64,000 nucleotides of DNA from NCBI GenBank assembly GCA_013396655.1, contig WBMV01008225.1:1904957-1968956 (forward strand). Direction: 5' to 3'. Of the stretch, positions 50,251-62,612 are shown in pieces; position 1 is the first letter of the stretch, and every line of letters starts with the position of its first letter. Both the position numbers and the translations under genes were made by a program. Below the pieces are notes generated by a model. The model ran no database searches and was not told the origin of the DNA. It was given only the letters and a program-made list of their open reading frames with translations. Origin of the DNA: Campylorhamphus procurvoides. Its lineage: Eukaryota > Chordata > Aves > Passeriformes > Dendrocolaptidae.

Positions 50251-52391
50251 GTAAGGAAAGACTAAAATTCACAGACATATTTAATTTCTTTTTTCATTGA
50301 AAAGGTTTAATGAAAAATGGGGCACTATGTGATTGACCTATGATTAGGAGCTGAAGCTCCTATCTGCATTTAGATAAGGTATGCTATAAAAAAGAAGTTA
50401 GTATTCTTTGTCTCAACCACTTAGAATAAGTAAATTTGACCAAGAAGTAGGAAAACTGGTCTTCTAAAACATGAACAGGTCTCCTCAGGTGAAATAAGGC
50501 ACTAAAGATCAGTCTTGATTTCACAGTAGCAAATAATTGTTTAATCAGTAGTATAGAAGGCTGGTGATAGTCAGTATACAAAAATATATTTGTCAGTTCA
50601 AGTGAAATAAATTATTTGCAGGAAATGGTTTTGCAGTAAATAAATTTGTTTCTATGCACAAATGAGAACGCTCTTTGCAGCAGCTCTTCACAGAGGACAG
50701 TTTGGGGGGGGGGGGGGGGGGNTGTTTTGTTTATGGGCTCAGTTTTTTTACTAGGAATCCCCAAGGAATCTAAATATGGATAGTGTGGATGTGAATTAAA
50801 AATTGTTTCACTTCTATTTGTTGAATTGACAAGCCACAAACAATTTATAAAGGAAAAAATGCAATTTAAATCTAACTGTAAAATGTAGACTGGTCAATCC
50901 AGTGAAATCTGATGAAAGAAGGATGAAAAAAAGCATGGAGTTCCATTAGTAACAGTAATGCATAGTATGGGGGAAAGAACAGAATAGAGTTAGGCTGATT
51001 AGAAAGAATTAAATACAAATACCTTATAATGATACTAGAGTACAAATGGGTTGTTTACTTTAAAACTTGTGAAAATTGGTGCTCTGTACAAAAGTACTAA
51101 TGGTTTTCTCCTGCAATACTGCTTTGCCTGAGCAGGATATACATTAGCCTTGATTGTGCGGTTGTGCAATCCTCATGCAAACCCTTTCTGGGGGCTGGTG
51201 GCATGTATTGCTTTTTTCTTCCTCATGCTTTCAATAAATTGGTCTCCTGAACTCCAGACTGATAGGTTCAAATGCTGTGTCACAAGGGTAGCAGGATAAA
51301 GGGTCTGTTTGTTCCTTTTTCTAATTGGAAAAGTGAATAAGGAAAATAGTTTTATTAAGAAGGCAAAAATAAATGACCCTTTCCCACAAAGGCACAGTAA
51401 TGATAGTGCACTGGAATGAACAACAGGAGCTGGAAAGAAATCTTTTCCCTCTTTGGCTAGCCTTCTCCTATGTGAGTGCTTTCCATAAAGAAACACTGTT
51501 GGATTTCTCCATTTTTTCCATTCATAGACAATCTGTTTTAGAGAGAGGGGTCCTACTCTTTATGCATTATAATGTCAGGACTTAAGTGTAGTGTAGCTTG
51601 TGGTTCAGAGCACTCTAGGGGTATAAGACACTGATGGAGAAAACTGTATATAAATCCCCTCCTGTACTTGAGACACTTATTGCTGGCTTCCTTATCAAAT
51701 CCAGACTCAATAATGGGCCACAGAAGAATGGTAATCTCTGTGATTGCTGTGCAGTAGAAGCTAGACTAGCCCATTTACAAAAATGAAGCATTATTTTTGA
51801 GGCAAGAATTGCTCAGACTTGCTTGTGCTTGAGCAATACAGCTTAAGGCAGCATTTTTCAACTTTATGCTATTTCAGCTTTTTTTTTATCTATTTATTTT
51901 TTATTTTAAAACAAAACCAGATAACATATTGTCTGCAGAAATTATCTGGATGTGAACTGTGGCATGCAGCCTAGAGAAACTGAAGTCTGCATGGAGACAT
52001 GGCTGGTAAGAAGGGTCTAGATGCAGTACTTAGACACTAGTACACTGAATTCTATCAATTTTATTACAAGACACTATACAGGCTGTTGTCAACACTTGTT
52101 CAAGTTTGTCAATGAATTTCTACAGTGGGGTTTTTTTAGTTTGTTTTTTTTTCCCCTGGATTTGTTAACCTCACTTCTGTCTTACCTTTGTTGCTGCTCT
52201 TCACTTACATAGTTTCTTTCAGCTATGGACTAGCTGAGAAGTGTGACCATATGAATATTTACATGTGGCATAAAATATTCAGTGGTGTGCCAACATTTTT
52301 TACTGTACTAGCTGTAGACACAAAAACAAACTATATGCTGAGTAAACCCTATCATTTTTGAAAGATAATAAGAAAGACTTGTACCATACCT
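50251..52391. other. Unique AT-rich non-coding stretch
   Basis: No gene is recognised apart from chance frames, such as 51173-51496 minus (107 codons, no domain signature). It contains the poly-G/N site at 50.7 kb. The relic frame to the left stays open past 50250 until TAA at 50263-50265. Confidence 0.5.
50704..50722 (+). repeat. Poly-G run of 18 ending in an unresolved base
   Basis: Eighteen G at 50704-50721 are followed by N at 50722. The run length is probably unreliable. It resembles the poly-C/gap site at 38.73 kb. Confidence 0.95.
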
Positions 52392-52590
52392 GAAAGAATT
52401 TCTTCATGGATAGAGTTGTCAAGTATTGGAACAGGGTGCCCAAAGAAGTGGTGGAATCACCATCCTTGGAAGTGTTCAGGAAATGACTGGATGTGGCACT
52501 GGCTCTGGTTTAGTTGGCATTGTGGTGTTTGGCCAAAGGTTGGACCCAGTGATCTTAGAGGTCTTTTTCAGCCTTAATGATTATATAACT
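52392..52590 (+). mobile_element. CR1 LINE 3' end, plus strand
   Basis: CR1 terminal blocks occur in order: tttcttcatgg, ttggaacagggtgcccaaag, gtggtggaatcaccatcctt, gtgttcaggaaatgactgga, ggttggacccagtgatctta and gaggtctttttcagcctta, ending in an AT tail (atgattatata). The copy is 5'-truncated with no coding capacity. Confidence 0.88.
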
Positions 52591-53413
52591 TGAAAAGGAA
52601 GAGCAAGAAATATGGTCCCCTCTTCAGCTGATAGCAGTCTCAGACTACTATATCCAGTAACTAATTCTTGGGATTAAATACCCTTGGCAAGTCACTCTTA
52701 GTTGGGAATGTTATCTAGGGCTTATCTGTATACCATTGTCCATTGATCCTGAAGAAGATCCTATTAACATCAGTAATATGATTATTTGGAATGATAAATG
52801 GGCACATAGGAGATGGGGCACAGATTTAAATATAACAATTAGGAATGGGACTCAACTTGCCCAGAGAAGAACTTAAGTGTTCTTCACAGGGGAAACATTT
52901 TTGTCTAGTGCTTTTATGTCTGTAAGTAGATAAGCTTATGCTGTTTCTGATGCTTCTGTAAAATAATTCCTTAACAATGTCTCTTTTGAATCACTTTGAA
53001 AGTTACCTACAACTTATTATAAATATTTCAAATTAAAATAATTATGACACATTAGAGAGAGTCTGTAATTGTTTTGGTTTTGTTTGGGTTCTTTTTCGAA
53101 CAGAATTATCCTTATTCCTCTTTTCTGTTTCAGTAATATGTAATAAAACAAGAAAACAGAAAAGTCAAATTTAATGACACTTCTATAATTACTAATGACA
53201 GTTTCATCACAAAATGAAAAAAAAATACAGAAAATCTATTTTATATTTAATATGGTTTCCATCATTCTTAGAAGATGCAGCCATATCTGATAAAAATATT
53301 GTACTTAAAACGTAAGTATATTTATCCGAGTTTTGACGTTCCATTTCCACTAGTGGAGTTGGCAAAGCTAGAAAACAATAAATAGGACCGAGTTGACAAT
53401 AAAAATTACATAC
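52591..53413. other. Unique non-coding stretch
   Basis: Nothing recognisable is seen. The minus-strand frame at 53207-53467 continues from the exon-like segment to the right into what would be intron beyond a donor-like gtatgt (revcomp of 53406-53413). Confidence 0.5.
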
Positions 53414-53609
53414 CTGACAGAAATGAAGACTTTCGTAGAGGGTCAGGTTGCCATTGCTTTGAGCCACTGGTAGTAACTGGAGTTTTCAAATATGATGTAA
53501 ATTAATCCTTCTCCATGTTTAGAAATCAGTTTAGTGCAGGTCAGGTGCAGATTTCTTATGCCTGTTTCTTCATCAGCATAGGAACAGAAGGATAGGGGTT
53601 TGAATACAT
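53414..53609 (-). other. Exon-like segment with PH-domain-end resemblance
   Basis: On the minus strand, an acceptor-like tgcctttacag precedes the segment and a donor-like cag|gtatgtaa follows it, giving a 196-bp candidate exon. One frame is open for about 54 codons and ends in a stretch resembling the last strand and C-terminal helix of a PH domain (FENSSYYQWLKAM, with the expected Trp). A TGA then interrupts that frame about 30 bases before the donor. A different frame (NGNLTLYESLHFCQ) is open across the donor. This could be a frameshifted pseudo-exon, an exon misread through a sequencing error, or chance. I do not recognise the gene. Confidence 0.22.
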
Positions 53610-54159
53610 CTGTAAAGGCAATGTTATATTAGCATGAACACTACATATAATACAATGGATTCCTCCAGGTAAGCGTACCTGAGAAGTCAGTTACTTCTGA
53701 GTACAAAAGTTAGCATCTTATGTGTTCTTTGTAATGTGCATCTATGGTGAAAATGCTACTATAAGTTTTTAAATTAATTTATATTTTGCTTAGGAAATAG
53801 TAGGTGGTTTAGAAATGCAGTTTTGATGTCAAAGAGCGAGGTGAGCACGGAATAGTTCTTCAACATAGGTACTGCTTTCCTGTGTATTGTTAGTAAAATA
53901 AGTGGTAATTAAACATTAATATTTCAAATGCTATTTGGCTTAAAAAATTAGGTCTGGCAATTGGATTTGGAAGTGACAAGGTAACAGGCATCAAAGAATC
54001 AGTACAGACTGTTCCATCCCAGACTTCTCTGCTATCCCCTGTGGCATGGTAGGCTTGGCTGTGCAGGTAATAGAATTCTGATTAGCTGTCCCCAAGAGAG
54101 TACTAAGGAACAGAATTCTAATATTTATCCTGAAGTCCCTTTTATAAATATGGCTAATA
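53610..54159. other. Unique non-coding stretch
   Basis: Nothing recognisable is seen beyond the acceptor-like sequence at its left edge, which is read on the minus strand. Confidence 0.5.
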
Positions 54160-54438
54160 TGTTCCTAGTATTGATAGATATGTAACTATCTATCAATTAC
54201 ACTAAGAGTATCTATCTATCAAATATCTATCTATCTATCAAATATCTATCAAATTACACTAAGAGTGTAATTATTGTAACTAACNACAATGAATACATAT
54301 ATAATATTAATTCAATTCCCAATAACATACTGAACAACATGATAACATTGTACAGAAAGAGGCAAGATGAAGGTAGGTCATTGTTCATTAAAAGGAAGAC
54401 ACAGGAGCAGTTGCAAGAGTGTAATTATTGTAACTAAC
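54160..54438 (+). repeat. TATC microsatellite region with nested direct repeats and an N
   Basis: Interrupted TATC/CTAT units span about 54160-54250. The 15-mer aattacactaagagt occurs at 54195-54209 and 54252-54266. The 24-base block at 54261-54284 recurs exactly at 54415-54438, 154 bases downstream. An N lies at 54285, directly after the first block. The pattern fits microsatellite expansion plus local duplication, or collapsed or misjoined haplotypes in the assembly. Confidence 0.85.
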
Positions 54439-57400
54439 AGCAGTTGCTTTTTTTTTTTTTAATTATCCATGCTTATTGAAATACAAAGCCCTGGATATTA
54501 AAATGAGACTAAAGGTTCACTAAAGTGGAAGCTGGCCCTTTAGGACTGGTAGTTAAAATGAAGTACCAAAAGAAGTTATCATATAAAGATTTAGTTTATA
54601 AGTCTTGGTATTTCAGCCCTTTGAGAGCACTATGCTTTTGGACAGTATTTTTGTTGGCACTTCATTGTCCTTTCCCACACAGCCTCACAAGGGGTTTTGG
54701 GAACTGATGCTAGTTGTGAGGATTTATTTCTTAAAATATCTCCCTCTGTAACAAAGCTCCTAACATAAGAGAAGGCCAAGCCAAGAAAACTAATATAGTT
54801 AGGAGAGAAAGCAGAGTAGTCATAGCCAGTACACAGGGGCTGCGGTATGGGAAATACTTTTTCATTTGAGTGGTTTTGTGGATTTGAGCAGGTCAAGTGG
54901 AACAACTCTGTATTACAGGACCAAGAAAAAAATGTAGAAATGCTTTCTGGTTCACCTTTCTCAACACTAGGTGCTCGACAGTCACAGACCAAGTATAAAC
55001 AAGAGGGGGAAAAGAAGATTTTGACTATACACATTACAGAGACAGGAGAATATTAGATTAAGCAAAAACTTGATCCCATGGAAATCACTAAAAAAATGCT
55101 TCCTTCACAAGGCAACATAGGATACATAATGCTTTTAACACTAGATTTTTTTTTAAGTTTTTATTCTGGTTGCAAAAGAAAAAAATAAAAGAATAATATG
55201 GGAAGGTTTATCTATCAGAACATTGCCAGTGCCATCAGTACTCTCTCATCCTCAACAGAATTATTTTCATGATGTTCTTGCAAGCATGGAGAAACAAAGT
55301 CATGAGAAAAGCATTGGTTACTGTGTAGAACTGCACCTGCTTAGCTGTCTTTTGTTGTACAACATAAAAAATCAAATGTCATTATTGGTGTTGCAGCTGA
55401 CACAGCAAAATTAACAGAAAGCTGAAATGAAAGTTTGTACCAAAATTTAATCTACATATAAAAGCCAAAGTTTTCTTCTGGAAACGGAAGGGAATGTTTC
55501 TCAGCCACAGACCTCAGACCTTGCTCTAAAAACCTCTAACTAGTCAAATAATTTGCTCTGGTGCTCTGTGGCTTCTTTCATTGTAGTGCTACAGAGTAAA
55601 TTATGATGGTTTAAATTTTGAAGTTTTATATTGTTTAAAACAGCATTTATTTGGGGGGGGGGGAAGGGTGAAGTGGTACTATTGAACATCCACTGTACCA
55701 CAGCATATCACATAAGATAAGCAGCAAAGGACTGATAACCTGCAATGAGGTTCTTCCATCATCTGTAGCTTCCCCCCATCCTAAACTTCATTAAAAATTG
55801 CTGAAAAGAGTCACTATTCCTTCTAAGTTCAGTCAAGAAGCCACAGGAAGAAAAAGGCCTGTGCCTTGTCACACTGAGAACCCCCTACCTTGCATCAATC
55901 AGTGTGCCCCAGGACAAGTGAAGATCAGGAGATCACGAACATCAGAGAATAATTACCCTAGGGGAAAAGAATGACTTTCTTGAGGGAGTATGTGAAAATA
56001 GCAGAAATGTCTACAATCTGTCAGAAATCTATAACATAATAATTTACATATACACTAAATTTAGAGTTGGTTTTAATTTACCTATTAGCAACTGAACACA
56101 AAATAATGTTAAGATGTGATGTGTAAGAGAACAAAATTTTATCACAGACATTTTCTGTCTAATATTGACATACATATGGATAATGTTGCTGTCATTAGAA
56201 TACACATACATAGAGCTGTTTCACATGCTAGCAGATACATTTACTTTTTACAAGCGTTATTAATTTGTCTCTCCTTTCATCTTGATGGAAAAATATCTTC
56301 CCACTGTGAAAATGTGTCAGATAGGATTGTAAATGTTTATTATTCTCACATTAAAAGATGGCATTTAAAAACATTAGCTTTTAACAATGTTCCCTTTTTC
56401 CTGTTCTTCTTTCCTTGGCCATTTCCTATCTCATTTGTTGATTTGGCTAAAAATGCAACCCTGAACTTTTACTTGATTGCATACAATAGGACAGATATTG
56501 GTGACAGAAGTCTGAGTGCCCAAAATGAAATTACAGACTGTACTTGGTGACCAGCATGTAATGGTTAAGTCTTTGTTTTAGGGCTGGGTAATGCTACAAC
56601 GCCCAAGGAAGGATATCAGTTTAGTGTCTTCCTTCCCAGTCCTCCTTACCAGCAGAAAAGAAGGCAAGAGTTGCTATCAGCAGCCTTAGGGGCTTCCTCT
56701 TGTACAGCAACTGCTGGTCAGGCAGGTGTGAGCAGGCACGTAACAGTGACTGTCAGGGCTGGAAAGAGATTGAAGTGTGGCACAGAAAGTGTATTCAATG
56801 CCAGACACATCGAGGCAGGAAAGATGGAAGCACATCAAACAAAACTTCATACCTCACCCACACAACCAGCTTTTTGCTCAGATCCATATGATTTTGAATT
56901 ACTGGATTCTTACTCAGTCTTTGAATTCACAGGCAATTTTTTGAAAGGCTGAATTAGTTCCATGGGAAGTCATACTTTTCTGGGAGGTATAGGCATAGGC
57001 TAGAACAGACCAGTTCAGTGCTCCCGAGGCACAAAGAATGCTCTGCTTGCACATGCAAATCCCAAGATCCATTTCCCTCATTACTGAAAAAATACTGTGG
57101 GGGAGAAGGGGGAAGATAGATACTGAAAAGAAAGAATACAACACAAACATGACAAACAGGAAACTGTTTCCCTTATGTGAAAGATCTTGAGAAAAGTGAA
57201 GCTGAATCTACCACATCTTACCTTAAACATGGCGCCTGTTAGCGTAAGCAGAGGAGGAAAAACAAGCATCCCATTCCATACTCACATATTGCCAGATGCA
57301 TTTTCTAAAACCTAGAAGGATAAGTTAGAAATTCCATCTGAATATTTTCTAAAAGTCTTCCTCAGCTCTCAGTTGAGCTTCTGTGCTCCTGTGTGGCTCC

Positions 57401-57947
57401 AGCCAAAATGAACCTCCGATTTTGCAAAAGTCTCCATTTGATATAACTTCTTTCCTATTAAATCAGTCAAACAACAGAAAACTAAGACCATTTACTGTGT
57501 GTTGATAAGACCTGATCTACTGATACAGCATGGGAGTACTACAGTCCCTTGGTCCATAACCATGAAGGCCCTTTGCACCATGTATGAAAAACAACATTAC
57601 AGAACCTTTTGATATCATTCCAATAAAGTCTCATCACATTCAAAGCCTCATAAATTCTGTTACTTAAAAATCAACAGAACATACTCATATAGCTTTCAGT
57701 AGAGGAGCTGCTGGAAAGGGCTTGCTTTTCAAGAACTTTTGTAGTGGGAGTTATAAAAACAATGGTCAATCTTCCCTTTTCATCCATTAAACAATAGAGT
57801 ACAAACCACAATTATCTGATTTCTGTCCATGCAACGGTAGTGCAATTCCCGGGAAAATAGTGAAAACAATAAAGTGGTAGGAAAAAAAAAAATCACTCTC
57901 CTGAACAGCTCTGAATGAAGAAACAAGGAAGAACTGAGGTTTTAGGG
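54439..57947. other. Unique AT-rich non-coding stretch
   Basis: No gene is recognised. Long frames at 54630-55034 (minus, 134 codons) and 56116-56550 (plus, 144 codons) are compatible with chance and have no domain character. An 11-G run lies at 55653-55663. A minus-strand polypyrimidine-acceptor/14-base/donor arrangement at 57222-57235 is discussed in the findings. Confidence 0.5.
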
Positions 57948-58572
57948 AATCACAGAATCACTAAGGTTGTATAAGACCTCCAAGAGTATCAATTCCACTC
58001 TTTGACCAAACACCACCATGCCAACTAAACCGTAACACTAACTGCCACATCCAGTGATTTCTTGAACACTTCTAGGAATGGTGACTCCACCACTTCCCCA
58101 GGCAGCCTGTTCCAATGCCTAACCAGTTTCCTCCATGAAGAAATTCTTCCTGATGTCCAACCTGAACCTCCCCTACTACAACATGAGCCCATTTTTTCCT
58201 ACCCTGTCGCTAGTTGCCTGGGTGAAGAGACCAACTCCCACCTTCCTATAACCTCCTTTCAAGTAGGTGTAGGGAGTGATAAGGTTTTCCTTGATCCACC
58301 TGTTCTCCAGTCTAAACAACCCCAGCTCTCTCAGCTGCTTCTCCTATGACTTACTCTCCAGACCCTTTACCAGAGCTCCAGCATTTCAATGTTCTTCCTG
58401 AATTGTGGGGCCCAGGACCTGGATACAGGATTTGAGGTGTGACCTTACCAGTGCAAAGTATAGTAGGACAATCTCTTCCCTAGTCCTGCTGGCTCATGAT
58501 CAGCTGGCTGTCAACCAGACCCTTTCCTCCTGGGCGCCTTTTCAGCCACTCTTCTCCCAGAATCTCCTAGAT
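57948..58572 (-). mobile_element. CR1 LINE, 5'-truncated, minus strand
   Basis: Read on plus, the copy starts at its 3' tail (aatcacagaatcactaaggt). It continues through the CR1 3' UTR (ccactctttgaccaaacacc, tgccacatccagtgatttct), the frame-end block around ggcagcctgttccaatgcc, then gaagaaattcttcctgatgt, and further 5' to caggatttgaggtgtgacct and beyond. At about 620 bases it is the longest CR1 in the window. The frame is decayed, and the 95-codon open frame at 58062-58349 on the plus strand is antisense to it and not a gene. Confidence 0.94.
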
Positions 58573-61166
58573 TTATTGAAATGAGAAATCAAAACTGTTG
58601 CAGAGATTTGATTCTGAAGAAAACACAGTATGGACGGCTGTTTAGCATGCTGCTCACATTTTGTTCCCCACTTTAGTAGTGGATTCTTATTTGTTGTAGT
58701 AGAGTCCCTTTTCCATTTATCTCAGAATTTGATAACCCTCTGCCATTACCCAAGAGCCTGTCATTACCTGTGGGTAACAGGAAGTGTATTACAATTCTGT
58801 TTTCCACTGTCTTCTATATTTTCTGGAAAAACTGCTACATCTTCTGGGGTACAGAAAACCTGTAAAATGGCAGTAACTCCATTAACTACTGAAAGTAACA
58901 TTTAAAAAACAGCAATCAACCAACCAGAAAGCTTCAAAAATCTAGAAGTATTTGAATTTCCTTACATAATTTTACTGGTATACCTTTTGATACAGCCAAT
59001 GCACAAAGCTGCTTCAATGGTATCTACAATAGGTTCTGAATATTAATATTCCTATAATTTATTAAATGCTTGTTTCTAACCATCACTTTTTAGAGGCTTT
59101 TATAGCTAGATGCATATGAAGAAAAGCAGTTCAGGAAATGTTTTTTTGCAGCATCAAACATGCTACTAGGGAGGTAGATTTTCCTTCTGAACCAGGACAA
59201 AAGAGAAACAAATATAACACAGAATTGGTAGCAGAAGGATCTTCAAGAAATCATGAGTAGAAATTTTTGTTTTTTCTCCATCTTTCATTGCTTCATTTTC
59301 TGAACAGATAGACTCCCAGGCTTGGGGGCTTGCTAATATACCACCCCTACACTTCAGGCAAATTAAAAGCTTCCATTCACATGGACAATATGTATCAGCC
59401 TTTGTTAATAAATCAAGGTTATCTTAAAAAATAAATACCTTTCTAACATTACAGACATTATCTACACTTGATACGTTTATGTATATCCAAAAGTGCACAT
59501 AAAAAGTGAAGTCTAGCACTTCTAGCAATTTTTAGTATTGGAATAAACACCAGGAAGTGTGTTTCCATAATTTATCTTGTAAAACATTAAATAGTAGCCA
59601 CTTAATCCTTCCAGAAGAAAACAAAGTTTTCTGACCTCTAATTATACATTCACTCTGAATAAGTTGGGGACATATTTCATGATTTCTCATGTGCAGTCTG
59701 CCTTTATACAGAATAAATATCAATGTATCACCTCTACAACTGAGCATATCACCTACAGCTTAATAGCAGCACATCCATGATTTGTTTACAAGCTACTACT
59801 CATATACTTTATAACACTGGAAATCTAAGACGAGCCTTGAAAAAAGGAAGATAAAATTGAAATAAAATAAATAAAATAAAAATAAGCAAGATTAAAAAAA
59901 GGGAAGGGAGTTTAGTCCAGCTTTTCTTGCTTTTTAGGGTTACTTGACTCAATTGTAATGTTCATAAGTGACACAGTAAAAGAGCAATGGTTTGTAAGAT
60001 GGCAAAGACAACATAATTTGAATTTTCTGAGCTCAAATACCATTTGGGATTGCAGTACCAGAAACACAAACAGAATCCTAAATTCCCCTTCTGACACAGA
60101 ATTTCACCTGATTGATGTCACCCTGGCTGCTAACGTGATGCTTGTCTGAAATAAAAATCACTTTTCAGGCCTGCCCCACTCTTTGGTTCACATACTTCAC
60201 ATGTCCCTGTAGAGCATATTTTATACAGCGGGCCTTTATGTAGCTTTGTGTTAAGGTTCCAAGGACATGGTTGTAAGATTTCTTTTCCTTTTCTTCTCAA
60301 ATTTATTTTGGTCAGGTTAATCTCTAAAGTTTACTTTGTTCAAAAAAGTCTAAGGATGAATGTTTGATTGCAATGTTTGAAAGTTCTTACTCATTTCCTT
60401 ATTTGCACAAAAGAAAAAAAAAACAAGAAAAAGAAGAGGGGGAAAAGAAAGATTCTTTTAATGAGACACGATGAGAATATTTTCAAGTGCTGCATACATA
60501 ACAGTAACAGTGGCGTAAGTCAAACCATACACCAAATGTTTCACAATTTGTAGTTTCCTTTTCTAAGAATACCTTATTTTGTCTGGAGTTCAGAACACTT
60601 TTCTAAGATGTTAAGCCACTTCCCACAAACTTCACTCTCAGGAAGTTTGAATTGGCTGCTTTTCCAAAGAGGTTTGAAGGATGCCAGTGTTCTCAGCTTT
60701 GTAAACTCAAAATGAACTTGTATTCATGTTTCAGATCAAATGAAGGGCTTGAGTTTTATTTTTTAATCACTGTAGTGGCACTTTGGAATCCAGCTATCCA
60801 GTTCTTATATTTTCCTTTGTAAGCATTCACTCTCATATTTTGCCTAGTTTGTTTGACAGAACCATTAGCTTCAGCCTTTTCACAGCAAAAACAGGCAAAC
60901 ACAGATATTGTATTTCTAAATCAGAGGCTGAGGGAGGACTCAGAAAGGCTCCATAACAAAAAATAAAACAAATATTAATGACCAGCTGAAATAGCTGATA
61001 CAAAGTGGTCTCAACACAACCGAACAGATCCACTGAAACATCGCTTTTTTTTTTTTTTAGATTCTGCTTATTAAATATAAAAGGCTTAGACCTTTTGAGC
61101 TGAAAAATATAGTAAGTAGTAGTAATAACAGTGCTAGCAGCAATATACTTTTCTTAGCTCTGGAGG

Positions 61167-61199
61167 AAACCAAACCAAACCAACCAACCGTCAACCAAA
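61167..61199 (+). repeat. AACC/AAACC short tandem repeat
   Basis: Imperfect units (aaacc, aacc) repeat about seven times and are interrupted once by gt. It is low-complexity sequence. Confidence 0.7.
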
Positions 61200-62612
61200 T
61201 AAAAGAAACAAAAGAAAACAACTCACTTATTATCCCAAGGACTTCTAGAGTAGTATCAGATTGAAAGTAAATTTTGAGGTACAGCTCTTCACAGATGTAA
61301 CAGAAAAAAAAAATATTACAAGTACCCTATGTAAACAGTGAGCAAAAATGAAATTAATAATACAAAAGAAAACACACTCGAATGTCTAAGGCCTAAAAGT
61401 CTTAGCCCAAATTCTAGCACAGGCTAATGGGTCACTGCTCTGGCTGCAGATTTAAGGAAGGGTTATCTAAGGCCCAACCAAGGACAGTCTATTCTGTAGG
61501 TCTGCAGGCTTGTCAGCCAAGGGCCATCCTCTGCACAGAAATACTGTGAAGCAGCTGTACTTCCTACTTTCAGCTATGAACTAGCTGAAAACGAGGGTGC
61601 CTAACATCTATAACCAGTTACTGAATTGGATTACGCTAATTTACTCTTCCACAAGAGCAGAGAAGTTCTGAATTTCTTCCTCATTTCAGATCTTCTCCTA
61701 CTTTGGAGCGTTCTCACTTTCTGAAGCAAATGCCACAATGACTCAGCTGTCAGCTGTGTATTTAAGAGACAACAAGATTTTCATTCAGCCACTAAATAGG
61801 ATTATTTAATATAGGGGGTTGAAAAATATTCAGAATGAAGAAAGCATGGGGAGGCAATGCTGCTGCCTACTGATTGTCAGATGGTGTACACAGCCCATTG
61901 CACTCTTGGAGACAACGTTAACAAACTCCTCTTTCTGACTGGAGGCATTTGTAGCTAAACTGAATATATTCTTTTTGCTTTCACGCCTCATGTGCACCAG
62001 ATACCACCCTGACATGGCCAGAGATTGGGTCATTCTGAAACATATTTAGATTCAGCAAATTACTTACAGCTTACAGCAACAACTGTCAATACCTAGAAAT
62101 CAAATGGAAAGTCTTCCAGCAGCTTGAAGTGTCTCCCAAATTACTACATTATTGAAAGAGCTGTAGGGGTTAACGTTTTACACATTTTCCATGTTTATTC
62201 ATTTGAAGAGTTGGATGTTTGGGTGCTTTTAAAAAAATGCTTTAGAAGAAATGAGAAGGAAACCTTAGAAGTCTTCAAAGAAACACAGTTACTACCAAAC
62301 GTAAAACAGCACAATAAAACAGTCACAGTCACATCATTTCAAAATTGTTTTTCACAGAACTGAGCTGCACTACAATAACTATTTTGGACATTAGATGTCC
62401 TAATTGTAACTTGGCAACACCCTTTGGGTGCACCAGCCTACTTAAATAAAGTGTCAGATGTTATTGGGTAAAATCCACCTTATAAGGCAAAGAAAATACT
62501 TCAATTTGAGAAGTGTAATAAGTAACAAACAAATACTATTAAGTTTTTCTTTTGAGATAAAATAAACATATATGTGAATCTGCTAAAAGTTCCACAGCTG
62601 TTTGAGTTACGA

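Noticed and set aside
54630..55034. 134-codon minus-strand open frame
   Set aside because: No domain or conserved motif seen, and open frames of similar quality overlap it on the other strand.
56116..56550. 144-codon plus-strand open frame
   Set aside because: No domain and no splice or start context, with an amino-acid profile typical of random AT-rich sequence.
58062..58349. 95-codon plus-strand open frame
   Set aside because: It is antisense to the minus-strand CR1 at 57948-58572.
61830..62095. Minus-strand acceptor (atgtttcag) followed by a 67-codon frame, with a donor-like gct|gtaagt just upstream
   Set aside because: Using both sites would leave an intron of about 34 bases, too short for a vertebrate, and no donor follows the frame at a sensible point.
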